From contig OY978525.1 in the NCBI GenBank assembly GCA_963854835.1, positions 97,481,388 to 97,545,387 on the forward strand: a stretch of DNA of 64,000 bases, read 5' to 3'. The notes below the pieces were generated by a model. The model did no database searches. It saw only the letters and a program-made list of their open reading frames with translations, and was not told where the DNA came from. Each line of letters begins with the position of its first letter. The first letter of the stretch is position 1. Of the stretch, positions 34,228-45,895 are shown piece by piece. This DNA comes from Megamerina dolium. Taxonomy: Eukaryota > Arthropoda > Insecta > Diptera > Megamerinidae. A program made the position numbers and the translations under genes.

Positions 34228-35829
34228 TTCCAGAAAATTTCTAAACTACGAAAGCCAGTAAGTATGCTCTTGATAAAATGAAAAAAGGCTATGTTTGATA
34301 TTGGCCTGATATATTTAATTAGCTGAAAGGACGTCAGATTTTTTGTTTATTTTCGGGTAAAATTACTTTGTCTCATATTGAAGGTTTTCAGAAAAATTAA
34401 CACAGCCTGGCATTTGGGCCGCTGAACATAAAATCTCAGATAGAGCTCCACCCTGAACCACTAATAACTGGCTAATATAAGTAAGTTCTTGTAGCGCTCT
34501 CCATATTTATTTACCCTTTGGAGATGATCGATTGAAATAAGTATGTGTATGTATAATGACGTCATCCGATTTTGCTTAGGAGCATTTGAGTGCGCAATCT
34601 CGTATATTCATTCATTGACTCTTAAGCATAATTAAAAAATGTGCATAGTAATATAAGTAAACAATCGTTTCATAATTAAAATTCAAATACAATTTCGGAT
34701 ACTTTTTGACTATTGAACTGCATGTATGCATAGTTCTGTGTGGTAGATACCTACATATGGCTTATTTGTTTCGATTTAACTTATTATGATATTTCTGTGC
34801 ATTGTCTTTTATTCAGTGTCATCTTTCACGATTACGATTACTGCACAATCATACTGGTATTCAAAATGACAAATAGAAATATTCGTTTCTGGCAACTCTA
34901 TTAAATTCAATATAATCTATATGGTGTATTCGTCTCGTATGTCAGCCGGTATGCGACTCTGCAAATCTTATTATGTCTTCAAAGAAAAAAGACAATGAAA
35001 AAATCTTGAAAATTGACAAATAAATTTAAAGAAAATGAGAAAAAAATATATATGTATTAACAACAGATTAAATATAAATTCCATTGGCGTCACTATTTTT
35101 TGTTGTCGTTTTGTGTCAAGTTATTTGTAACCAAAAAAAAAAAATAAAGGAAAATATGATCAAATTCCTCAAAAATTGAAACAAAATCATAATAACTGCA
35201 ATATGAAGAAGGACGCGCCCACACTTGGACTCCTATTTCATATTTCATTTGTTACTACTTAAATCTTATAATCATCATAATGTTTATTATCATTATTATT
35301 CAGTTGGTATTATTGTCAACTTCATTATCTATATAATCTTTGGTTCTTTCCTTTGGTTGGGTTTTTCTTTATTTAGTTTTTTTTTTCATTTGTAATTCTT
35401 ATGTCTTTTATTCTCATTTAATTTACTTGAAATTCAATTCAAAATACATAATTATGTTCTCAACTATTGTTACACTATTATTGTGGTTATTTATGCTATT
35501 GTTATATTTGTTGTTATTGCAACCGAGAATAGATTTTGTTTATGTATATACTAATTGACATTAATTAGGAAATAATAGACAAATTGATGATTAAATTTTT
35601 TAAATCTCATTAATTTATCTCATTATAATCGTATGTTTGATGAATGGTTTAATACATATGCAATTAGAAATATACATAAGAATTATGTAAATAAATCTTG
35701 CACAATGGTCAATTGAGAAAATGACTCTCAAAGTATAAAATAAATATTTTTGACGATTTTATACTAAATTTTTGAGCGACATAAAGTTACTAATTGGACC
35801 ACTGTTGAATTCGCCGATGAAGTAATACT
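34228..35829. other. AT-rich noncoding DNA
   Basis: No gene is supported. TATT/ATTATT tracts occur near 35280-35320 and a T-run near 35375-35390. Confidence 0.5.
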
Positions 35830-35834
35830 TTTTA

Positions 35835-35900
35835 CTTACTTACTAACTTATGTGATTATTACAATCGAAAATCGATTTAGGCCGATTTTAGTTAGAAATT
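35835..35900 (-). mobile_element. 3' tail fragment of a non-LTR retrotransposon
   Basis: On the minus strand, TCGGCCTAAATCGATTTTCG leads to a TAAGTAAGTAA-like tail (plus-strand ACTTACTTACTAACTTATG). The same 60-bp module is found at 45838-45895 in plus orientation, and a shorter related tail (ACTTACTTATTTAATTACAAC) next to the RT fragment at 51195. A tetranucleotide tail fits RTE-like elements. Assignment is inference. Confidence 0.45.
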
Positions 35901-36689
35901 CCACGTCCTATCAAGTTCTCAAGTAAAAAGTGTAGTGAAAATCCCAAGTACTGAGCACATGTTGTCGCAAATATCCTCTCGAAATGGACATACTCATAAA
36001 ATAACATAAATTTCTGACGCTTTGATTATTACAAATGGGCGTAAAAATGTATTTCACTAGGATTCAAATTTACTGCAACTTCACTTTAATGCAAATTTTG
36101 TAGCTTCCCTATTATCTTATTTCTGAAAAGTTCAGAGTGTGTGTGGAATAAAAAATTATTTTAAAATGGTTCGCCAACAGCCATTATATCTACATGAAAA
36201 GCGGTTCTTCTTCTCGCTCATTGGCTCCAGTTTGGAATTTTACGAACTTTTATGACCTCCAGCAATCGATTCTTCCACTTTCTTCGTCCTCGTTCGTCAT
36301 CGTATTCCGAAAGGAAGATCTTTGCAGGAGTACGTTGTTACTTTTGCACGATATGAGGCGAGCCAGTATAGACGCTGTATTCCAAAGCTTTTAAATGAAA
36401 ATGATACTGATGTAGATGGTTTGAAATTTAGAAATGAATTCATAATGTTACCAATAGGGATGCTTAGTTTTTGGGGGTCGTCCCGATATTCAATCTAGAT
36501 TTCGTAATTTATTTATATATTGTTGGTTCTGTTTTATACAAAACATCAATATCAATTGTAGGCCATGTGTAAATCGTAGATGTTGGTATGGCTCTGCCAA
36601 TCTCCCAGCTTGAACATCCATATGGAAAACTGTGAAATCATTTATGAAACTCTTCTTCAAAGATAAAGAAGAAAATGAGATGCATATCG
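35901..36689. other. noncoding DNA of unclear origin
   Basis: The stretch 36190-36400 is less AT-rich than its surroundings and looks repeat-derived (TTCTTCGTCCTCGTTCG), but I cannot assign a family. Confidence 0.4.
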
Positions 36690-37180
36690 AACTGTCACTT
36701 AAGATGTCACGAGATATTCATTGTATTGAGGTTATGCCTGCATTTGGTGGTATATGAAAGGCATTGTGTACCATGAGTTGGTGCAACCGTCTAAAACTAT
36801 TACTGCCGATGTCATTACTTACAGGCGACAATTTATACGTTGCGTGAAAATACACAACAATTAAAATTTTTAATATGACAACGCCAGACTACACATTACT
36901 CAACCGGTTTAAAACTATTTAGAATGGCAGAACTGGGATGTATTACACCACCCACCATATTCACCAGACATTGGTCCAACATATTACTATTTGTTTCGGT
37001 CGATGCAGTCAACTCCTTCTAAACAACGCTTTGATTCTTATGGAAATATCAAAATTTATCTTGAGAGGTAGGTTGCATAGAAAGAAAAGTACATTTTTAG
37101 AGATGGAATCAGTAAATTACCTGAAAGATGGGTAGATGTCATAGCTTCCGATAGAGCATAATTTGATTAATATTACTATC
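36690..37180 (+). pseudogene. decayed mariner transposase, C-terminal half
   Basis: Plus-strand frames show YMKGIVYHELVQPSKTITAD, then NARLHITQPV, HHPPYSPDIGPTYYYLFRSM and GISKLPERWVDVIASD. These follow the mariner order: GxxYxELLxxxxTI, DNARPH, HPPYSPDxAPSDYxLFRSM and GIxxLPERWxxVIxxDG. The third acidic residue is replaced (PTYYY). Stops interrupt the frame several times. Confidence 0.65.
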
Positions 37181-37342
37181 TAAACATGCTTCAAATAAAT
37201 ATGAATTTTTGATTAAAGAACAACCGAAATTTTAAGATCATACACCCAATAATTATTATACCTGAACTGCACTTCACTTCATTTAAAAGGGAGGATATTT
37301 GTGATTAAAGTTAGAACAATTTAATTGGCTATTAAAAAAGTG

Positions 37343-37690
37343 GGTGCCGTAGCTCAGTGCTTATTGCGTTGTCCTTCTGATCTGTAAGTCGTGGGTTAAA
37401 TCCCCGGCTGAAACACAAATTTTTCATATCGAAAACATTTTTCTTTTGAACGATATCCACCTTTCGGCACGTAATTGACAATTCTTCCGGCAGTAACAAT
37501 TTGCCATGGAAAAGCTTCTAGAAGAACTCTGTGACAAAGCTCAGGAAAAGTGATGCCACAAGAGTTCTGCCTGAGAGAGTTCTGTTCTGAGTTCTTCTAA
37601 ATTTAAAACACACAACAGTAATTGAAGAGAAGCCTTGCCAAAAAGCCCTTCGGGGCTTATAAGGGCAATATATTTATTTATTTTTTTATT
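37343..37690 (+). mobile_element. tRNA-derived SINE, full-length
   Basis: The head GGTGCCGTAGCTCAGTG (A box) and TGGGTTAAATCCCCGGC (B box, one or two changes) are followed by the body (GGCAGTAACAATTTGCCATG, CAGGAAAAGTGATGCCACAA) and a tail AATATATTTATTTATTT. The body carries a local rearrangement near 37570-37600 where CCTGAGAGAGTTCTGTTCTG replaces the usual sequence. Confidence 0.78.
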
Positions 37691-37914
37691 TAAAAAAATT
37701 GTTGTCATTGATCTGAATGGCCTAATACCGGGATTTTCGGGACCTAAAAAATAGCGGAATCTCTGGATTGACATCCCTAGTCAGCAACTCTGTATTCGAA
37801 AGCTTAAAAGGATTCAATCAAATTTCTATGACTAAGATAATAAAGAAGCTATGTTACAGTTCAATTCAGCAAACTATTTTTTTTAGAAAGACTATGCCAT
37901 AAATCTATCATACA

Positions 37915-38095
37915 AAATGTTCCTCAGCCATCGAAGAGTAATTGGCAACTCTTTCGACAGTAAAAATTTGCCTATAATGAGCTTTTGTAAAAGCTTTGTT
38001 ATACCATACGAGTTCTGCCGTTCGAAATCAGCTAACATATCCGCAAAATATCGAATAAGTTTTTGTAAAAAGCTCTGTTTTAAGCTGAGAAAAAT
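37915..38095 (+). mobile_element. possible heavily decayed SINE body
   Basis: TAATTGGCAACTCTTTCGAC, TTGCCTATAATGAGCTTTTG and GAGTTCTGCCGTTCG occur in the same order as the SINE body, with indels. Similarity is weak. Confidence 0.35.
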
Positions 38096-38099
38096 ATAG

Positions 38100-40149
38100 A
38101 ATACAAAAGTTGTGTCCCTCGAAGTGGGACAACCTGAATAGATCTCCCAAAGTCTTGACCAAACGCACAATTATACTGTACTAGATGATTTACCGTTGGT
38201 TCCTAGGAATTTCTATGCATATATGAAAAATATGTAGCTTCTTAAGACATCCTTCTTCCACAATGTCATTTGAAGAAATTGCTTCAATGTTATTGATATT
38301 TACTTGTAGGCGTATTAAATATAATGTATAATTGTTACGCCCTCACTAGAAAATAATAGCCACATTATTAACACAATCATAGACAAGTGCATCAGTAAAA
38401 AGTGGTAAAAGACGAAGAACATAGCATATTTTGCTACTGAAATGTCTCAATATGTTCGAGTGCTTGAAATTGAAGTGCTCCGCCTAAAACTACAAAGAAA
38501 GCAAAAGAAAAAGAGCAATGTAAAAGAACATCTCTTCAATAGCTTCAATTCAATTCAAATTCATTTATGCTAAAAGGGCCAAAACAATAAGGAAAAGAAG
38601 ATACTACTTGATGCTCAATTATGGAATTTAAGCATTATGGTGTATGCGTATACTTACTGCTTGTAATTCAATGCAAAATGAGTCAGAAAATCGTACAAGC
38701 GTGTTGAAGGAGGATGATGAAGGGTGGTAGTGAAAAGTTGATGCGTACATCAACCGCGATGTGATGACTTCAAATAACTTAGAAAATAACCTCTGAATGA
38801 TGTTCAACACATACACACACACACACACGCACAGCAAACAGCATCACATGTACTGTATTTATTTACCAGCAAAAAGGGTGAACAAAAATTTCATATGAAA
38901 ATGCAAAACAACACAAGTAGAATGTTGGCAAATGGTCGATATTAATAACTAGGAGTGAGGGTGTCAAATCAACAAGCATATTTGCATAAGGCACACAAGT
39001 ATATACGCATAAGAGATAAATACGTGTGATTCAATGCATTGCAATATCTACCAAACATCCATCCATAATCATTCATCGGGCAAGTCAGCAATCAACATGT
39101 GTTTCGTGTGACAGAAGGCAGAAAAAGGATTTCAAGCACATTTGCACTTGTATGCTTGGGTTATGCATTGTATTTAATGCCTTATGGCGTCTATAGCATT
39201 TAGTATTGAAATAACAAACATTGCTGTATATGACTTTGGGGCAACAAGCAAAGGATTATCATGTGCAGCACAGGTGGATGGGATGTGTATTATAGAAATG
39301 TTTATTTCGTTTTGTAAACAATTTTATGGATACGGCTCAAGAAGATATTTTTCACAATATCTATCACGTTAAAGAAAAAATGTACAAAAATTGATTTTCG
39401 CTTATTTAGGTTAGCTTTTTTTTCCATCTCTGGCATAGTATATTCGTACATATGTACAATTTATATTCTTCAAATTAAGCCTAACCACATAAACATTATA
39501 CAATAGGCTTAGTCATGTACAACAAATTGATCAATAAATTAGGCAAATTTACTTATGGTTGGTCTACGTGAGCGAAGAATAATTATTCAATATGCAATTT
39601 GCCATAATCACAAGAACAGAACAGAACAGAACCGAAGAGAATAAGAATGAGAATATTTGTTGAACATTTGCAATTGTTTAGATTATGTACATATGTATGT
39701 ACATAGTCCCTTAAATATTCCCCCATTTTGATTTAACTCTCCGCTCATCATAAAGTTAAGTAATACAATTTATGTAAATCGCGTTTGTCTATTTACACTG
39801 AATTTGCTCATTTAATGATGGGCTTCATCAACTTCTCAACATCTAACTTGTTTCCATTTAAATATAGTCGAATTGGTGGGGTAAAACAACATCTACTGCA
39901 AATACTAGTCCATATGTATGTGTGTGCATTTTAAATATATAGTCGAAGTGATGCGATGGTATAATTGTCTCTTTGTGGTTACAGTGGTCCTAATTATATA
40001 TGTAAGCTGACAAAAAATATGTACTTATGTATGTAATCGTTTTGAGTCTCATCCTAAATAATTTTAACAAATCATTATTGTTATTAAGTATTATTAGTTG
40101 CTGTCTCGCCGAAAAAAAAGATTGCGAATTTTATAGATTTTTCGCTTTT
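38100..40149. other. AT-rich noncoding DNA
   Basis: No gene is supported. An (AC)n tract lies at about 38811-38830, and GAACA repeats near 39610-39630. Confidence 0.5.
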
Positions 40150-40435
40150 GCCTTGATTTGGGATCTCTAGGCCGCCATGATCCGTTAGGGTGTCATGTGC
40201 AGCGATTTGCTTGAGGGTTCCAGTCGAACGCTATTCTGCTTATTTCGTTCGCTGGTTTGCGAATTGTGTGCCCAGTCCATCTCCATTTACTTTCCTGTAT
40301 TCCATCAGAAATTGCTGGGCGTTCGCTTCTTTGCGAGGAGTTGTTCATTCGAGATCCAATTGTCAGTCCACCATTTACGCTTGTGAGGTAGATGATACAA
40401 GCCAAATTTCGCAGCCGTAGAGAAGAACTGATTTT
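40150..40435 (-). pseudogene. decayed non-LTR retrotransposon ORF2 C-terminus
   Basis: The minus strand reads LLYGCEIW, then in another frame SKWRWTGHTIRKPANEISR and FDWNPQANR, followed near the end by WRPRDPKSRQ. This matches the C-terminus of RTE-type and related ORF2 proteins (LLYGxExW ... WRWIGHTLRKP ... WNPQGxRxRGRP). The frame is broken. It may belong to the same lineage as the tail modules at 35835 and 45838. Confidence 0.6.
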
Positions 40436-42824
40436 ATATTCGAATTAAAAATTAAAAAAAATTAAATATGTAAACCAATGCTATTCAAAATTGTTATTTT
40501 TCTATGGGGATATACACAGAATTTCCATGGAGTAGATCCAAATATTGGCATCTGTGTGCATTGCAGGACCACTTAGAATCACCTCCACTAAAACATTTTT
40601 TTAGGCCAGATTACTTTAGCAATCCCGGGGACGCAATTAGCAGCTCAAACGGCAATTAGACTTAGATTAATTTCAAATTGCTCCTGCAATGGTACGGGAT
40701 AAACAGTAATTCTGGACACATATGACTTTGTACCACGAAGAGTTGACTATAAAATGGCAAAGTTGTCGTGCGACAATCAATTTCACTCACATATTTCGGA
40801 TATAACTAACTGGAGGTATTCGGATACCCGTTTCAATAGAGCGATCTTTTTCTTCACTTACTCTCCATACTTAATGGACGAGTAGGAGCAGGGATAGTTT
40901 TCGAATCCTTTGGAGTTCGCATCGCCTTGAGGTTGCCGGACCACCGCGGTGTTTTTGAAAGCTCCTGAGCAATACTATCGATCGATATGCGTGATCAATT
41001 TCAATATTTTATTTAGCAATTAATTTCCCGTACACCATGTGCCAATCATTCTTTTATTTACACTTCAAATAGTAATCAATTACACAGTACAAGTTAGGTC
41101 CTCAAGGAAACCTATGGCGATTACATTTGTATTCGATAGAAGCTCAAAACACAATCAGAAGAAAATTTGGTGGTTATTAGATGTTAGTACAACAACAACA
41201 AAAAACACTCACACACACTTTCTTTGAGTGTACCTACTAAGTGGTCGAATGAGCTGTCTAATATATATAAGTGCATCATTTGCCATTAATTGGATGAATT
41301 GCCATTCGTCATTGACGTCATTGGAGAAACAATTTCTTTTTTTTTTTCTAATTGGCGGTCGACACTTGATTTAAACCTAAATGAGATCTCTAAAATTAGA
41401 ACTGGAGCCACAAACTGTCCATAGAAACCACAATGCTCTTAGTCGGGTATTTAAATAAATTTTCTGAATGCAGAAACAAAAAATGAATAAATATTTTTAT
41501 TGGTCATTTTTTACCACTGTAACTGTATATAAAAATATATCTATATAATGTTCTCTTTAACATCTACAACGAAGAGTAGTGGCAATATCCAACATTACAA
41601 TAAGAATAACAACAACTGACAAGAGCAACAACAATAATACTTGGTTGATTACGCTCGAAGGGTGCATAAATTCAATTTTTAAGTAAACTCAGTTATTTGT
41701 GTTGTTGTTGTTCTTGTATTATAAAACCTTTTTCGTTAACACGTTTATACCTATTTTGTGGTTAAACTAATTGAGTCGCCGTCATTGTCGTAGTTGTTCT
41801 GTTTTATGTGTTAACTTGTATATGCTTTCTATAGCTTGACTTAGTCTCACTGTATTCCCTGTACGTGTGTGTGTGTGTGTGTGTGTGTCTGTGTGTATGC
41901 ATATTTCATTGTTACCCTTTTACAAAATGCTCTAAGGCCATCGCACTGCGTCATAGCACACCCTAACCTACATAGAGACGATTTAAAATATATGTATACA
42001 TGATATGTACATAACGCCCCTTCAAGGAAAATGTGAATTAATTTGATAAAACAACTCAATAATAATTTTTTCAGCTACATTTCTAACTCACACTTATTAT
42101 CACTGAGATTCTACATATTTATCATTACCAATCACTAATGCTAACTGCTATAATGCTGATTTGTCTATTGTTTGCTTGCATTGCACAGTGTTTCACTGTT
42201 GACCAAAATTTATGCTATAATAGACAAAACTTATGCTATAATAGACAAATGGTATACATATGTTAGATGAAGTATAAATGTAAGAAAAAAGTATCAAAAT
42301 ACTTTTGGAATACCCTTATTTGTTGAAATGTCATATGCATCAATAAAGTTTAAACCATCCATTTTATCCAAAAACACGTTTTTTACTTTAAATTTTTCTA
42401 GTTCGGGTAATCTTGGGTTAATTCATAATGTAGTTATATTGTGTGACCTTTTCAATTTGAAATGTCTCCCAGACATAAGAATATATCGCGAAGTGCTGCA
42501 AATCCCTAAAGTTTTAGCATCAAACAGTAACATTTTCCAAACATCACATATGCACTTCCTATGCGAAAAATCAGAAAAATGTTTAAAATTAATTTAATCA
42601 ATTGATTCTAATAAAGCTTAAAGTAAATTAAATGAAATTTCATACTTAAAAATGGGAAATTAAAATCATTAGCAAATTGAAAAGCTTATCTTCGGTAATA
42701 TTAAAGTGTACACCTTACACTATGGCAGATCGAAGTACATATTCGCAAAAATGTTTTTTATGTATTCTGGAGTTGGGCCCAATTTTCATTGGATACAGTC
42801 ATTTAAAAAAATATAAATAAACAT
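40436..42824. other. AT-rich noncoding DNA
   Basis: No gene is supported. A (GT)n microsatellite is at about 41863-41897, and a short tandem duplication TTATGCTATAATAGACAAA occurs twice near 42210-42250. Confidence 0.5.
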
Positions 42825-43146
42825 ATGGAACTTATAAGTCCCGAAGGGCTCTTTGGTCGAGCTTTTCTTTCAGTACCGTTGTGCGTGTTAAATTTTGGAC
42901 AGTAATAAAAGGAACCTACTTATTTTAGACGGTTCCGAACGGCAAACCCCTTGCGACATCACTTTTTCTGAGATTTGTCACACAGTTCCTTTAGAAGCTT
43001 TTCTATGGCAAATTGTTGCTGCCGGAAGTATTGCGAATTGCTTCGAAAGAAGAAGCTTTTCGATATTAAATTTATGCTTCAGCCAGGGATTGAAGCCACG
43101 ATCTACAGATCAGACGGCCAAGGCACTAAACACTGAGCTACAGCAC
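42825..43146 (-). mobile_element. tRNA-derived SINE, full-length but diverged
   Basis: On the minus strand the head reads GTGCTGTAGCTCAGTGTTTA, with GGCTTCAATCCCTGGC as B box. The body follows (CCGGCAGCAACAATTTGCC) and the tail corresponds to plus-strand ATGGAACTTATAAGTCCCG. A body deletion of about 15 bp removes the GGTACCCACCTATCGGCAAG region. Confidence 0.75.
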
Positions 43147-43209
43147 GATAAAATAATATAAACATAATTTTTTACCGTACGAGGGGTCTAACAAAAGTTC
43201 GGTAAATTG

Positions 43210-44900
43210 GATGAATAAAAACACTCGAAAATTTTTTTTCATTTGTTTTATTTAATCTTCAGTATATTTTATATTTTCTGCATAATCACCATTAATTTCA
43301 ATACATTTTTAAATTCTGTAGATCCACTGATCAAGACAATACTCAAAATCACGTTTTTGTAGCTTGTTATAGCCTAGACAGACGGCAGCCTAATTCCGGA
43401 TTACCGGCGCACTTAATCCGAATAAAATAATAACCTGACAGACGGCAGTATTGCGGATTAACTAAACGGCTGATTGCTGTTTTATTAGGTCTGTCCACTT
43501 ACATTACTATCACTATCAAATTCTGTCATCTGATATGAGAATGATATGATGAGAAAATCTAGGAGAAGTACGTGAACTGAAAACTATCAGAAACTTGTAA
43601 ATTGACATTCACCGTTCGTAATTGACAGCTGGATTTATTTGTTCGCCAACGCTTTTCATGTTGAAAACTGATAACAATTGTTGAAAGTTTTTTGTTAGCG
43701 AACACACATAATATTTTTTAAAATGGATGGAGAAAAATTCACAATAGACAATTTTCAGCAGTGTTGCCATCGCAAATTGCCCTAATCCTCTTTTATTTTG
43801 AGAATTAACTCATAGAGTTTATGCGGATTAGCTACAGTTAATGCCCGTGTTAATTCGAATTAACTCGGTAATCCGGAATTAGGCTGCCGTCTGTCTAGGC
43901 TATTAAGTTCTACGTTAACCGCATTGATTATCTCTGCATTACTACCAAAGACTTTTCCCCTCAAAATTTGCTTAAAGTTTGGAAAAAACCAGAAATCACA
44001 AGGCGTCAGATCCTGGGAATATGGTGACGGGAGAATTTCTTTGATGCCAGAAAGCGCAATAAAGTTACTTGTCATTTTAGTAGTGTGAGTTGGCACATTA
44101 TCATGGTGCAAAAAGTAGTGGCGCAGTTCCTCTTTGTTTCTGTTTCCCAACAAATTTTCTAACACTTTTGGTAAGCAGTCTTCAGTATACCATTTCGCAG
44201 TTACTGTTCGACAAGTATTTATATAACAGCTACAATTCTTGCTCTAGTGGAGTAAGCTTTTAACTTCTGTTGCCTTGTTGCTTTAACAGGTGGATTTGCT
44301 CCTTTTGAGATCCATTGATTGCTGTTTAGTTTGCGGGTCGTACTTGCAAAACCAAGCTGAAGTTGCTAGACTGTCCTTTTTCGAAGTTTCTTAGAAAATA
44401 TTGAATACAACGAACTTTCTTTCTGACTATCATTCAACATTCGTGGGATCTATCGAGCAGATTTCTTTGTGTATTGTAAATTATTCAGCAGTATTCGCGA
44501 AGCCATAGCATTCAAGTGCAATTCACTGTCTATCATTTCTTGTGTCATTCGTGGATATTCGTCAAATTTTTCCTTAACAAGAGCCACATTTATCTCGTCG
44601 GTCGAACATTTTGACCTTCCTTCGCCAGACTCGTCCTCCACGGAAAAATGTCTAGTCTGGAATCGGTGATACCATTTACAAATGGTCTTAGGAGAAGGTG
44701 CGTTTGATCCATATGTTATTTGGAATTTACTAAAAATGTCTATGAGCTAAAGTTCACTTCGAAATCCGTAAAGAATTAATTGCATGTCGAATTTTTTCTG
44801 ACGTTGGTGTCGGAATTTCCACCAACCTTTCGTCAGTAATTTTGCGTTCTCTCATCTCCGTTCTTACCGATTTTTCTGAAATTTAGAATGAAATATCATT
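43210..44900 (-). pseudogene. mariner transposase pseudogene
   Basis: Minus-strand pieces in order are: the N-terminal DNA-binding part (EKFDEYPRMTQEMIDSELHL, about 44450-44641) and the catalytic core HHDNVPTHT ... SPYSQDLTPCDFWFFPNFKQ (about 43980-44110). After the MITE come YCLDQWIYRI, a stop, and KCIEINGDYAEN (about 43270-43345). The second and third acidic residues are 34 apart (DD34D), as in mariners. Several stops and frame changes and the MITE insertion inactivate it. The subfamily is not certain. Confidence 0.8.
43370..43902 (-). mobile_element. 533-bp Harbinger-like MITE, copy 2
   Basis: This copy has the same length and ends as copy 1 (10020-10552) but lies in opposite orientation. 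It is flanked by TTA at 43367-43369 and 43903-43905. The interior matches the complement of copy 1 with few differences. It sits inside the mariner transposase near its C-terminus and so is younger than that element. Confidence 0.85.
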
Positions 44901-44999
44901 AGATTACTACAAAACGAGTACTATTTTTAAATTCTTCAAAATCAAATAAAATATCATCAATTTACCGAACTTTTGTTAGTCCCTCCGTAGATGATGTAA

Positions 45000-45440
45000 T
45001 CTGCAAGTCCCATTATTGTCTACTTTTTCAAACAATGGAAGCCGTATCTCGGCATTGGGTTGCATAGTGTTGTCTGTCAAGGTGTTCAAAGTTTCTGGTT
45101 TGTTCGTTGCATATATTTCCTTCAATAAGCCGATCGTTCGACGAACGACTTATATGGCATGTGGAGCTGCCCTGTTGGAAAAACATGTCTTCAGTTAATA
45201 TTACATTTAATTGGGGTACGAAATGATCGGCAATCATGGCTCTATAGCGCTCCCTATTGACGTTAACAATCGCGCCGTTCTCTTTCTCTTACTTTCTCTT
45301 AAAAGTAAGAACCAACTATTTTACCGTCCTATAAACCACACCAAACAGAGAGTTTTCCTCCTCTTCACTCTAAATGTAGCAACTGACATGGTCATTGAGC
45401 AAAAACTGAACCTCAAATTGAACAGAATATTGCGATAAAA
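45000..45440 (-). pseudogene. decayed DDE transposase core
   Basis: On the minus strand the frame reads NVNRERYRAMIADHFVPQL, NVILTEDMFFQQGSSTCHIS and RSSNDRLIEGN. This matches the core of the insect DDE family with the pattern VTVNxERYxxMIxxFFxPxL ... DDMWFQQDGATCHTA. The catalytic Asp-Gly is changed to Gly-Ser. Upstream (NSLFGVVYRTVK) follows the WCGF.xGxIxGPYFF position, with stops. Confidence 0.6.
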
Positions 45441-45829
45441 CAGTGGGTTGACTTGCAGCTGATATTGTGCCAATTGACCGAACGTAGCGCTCGAATAATG
45501 ATCAATCGGTTTTTATTCCAGCCCCTGATGGATTTTATAAGGTCGTGGATGCACATAGCTCAAAATTTCTGGGCGAGAAGGCAAATCGACTCATTTGGGT
45601 CCTTCTTAATACTGCGCTCTATAGCATTCTATTGTTTCTTCGGTGCGCACTGATTGACATCTCTGCAGATGTGTATTATACTTTAGAGTATACGTCGTAT
45701 GAAAACGAATCATGGTTGAATGGACAAATCGGTCGTTTAATTGTAATAGAAAAATGAAACCTCTAAAAACAGAATTTATATTCGGTCAGTATTGCGCCTG
45801 CCTGTATGTACCAGCATATAGTAACTAGA
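45441..45829. other. noncoding DNA, possibly upstream parts of the decayed transposase
   Basis: The stretch is likely the N-terminal side of the preceding remnant, but I see no clear motif. Confidence 0.3.
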
Positions 45830-45895
45830 TCCTAGATTCGGCCTAAATCGATTTTCGGTTGTAATGGCCACATAAGTAACTAAGTAAGTAATTGA
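45830..45895 (+). mobile_element. 3' tail fragment of a non-LTR retrotransposon
   Basis: TTCGGCCTAAATCGATTTTC is followed by GGTTGTAATGGCCACATAAG and a TAACTAAGTAAGTAA tail. This is the same module as at 35835-35900 in opposite orientation. A tetranucleotide tail fits an RTE-type element. Confidence 0.5.

Larger units (their letters stand above)
43180..44987 (-). mobile_element. full-length mariner element interrupted by a MITE
   Basis: The terminal inverted repeats CGAGGGGTCTAACAAAAGTT (left) and CGGAGGGACTAACAAAAGTT (complement of right) are flanked by TA (43178-43179 and 44988-44989). Subtracting the 533-bp MITE and its 3-bp duplication leaves about 1.27 kb, the usual mariner length. Both TIRs and most of the coding region survive, so the copy was complete when the MITE arrived. 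Confidence 0.88.
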
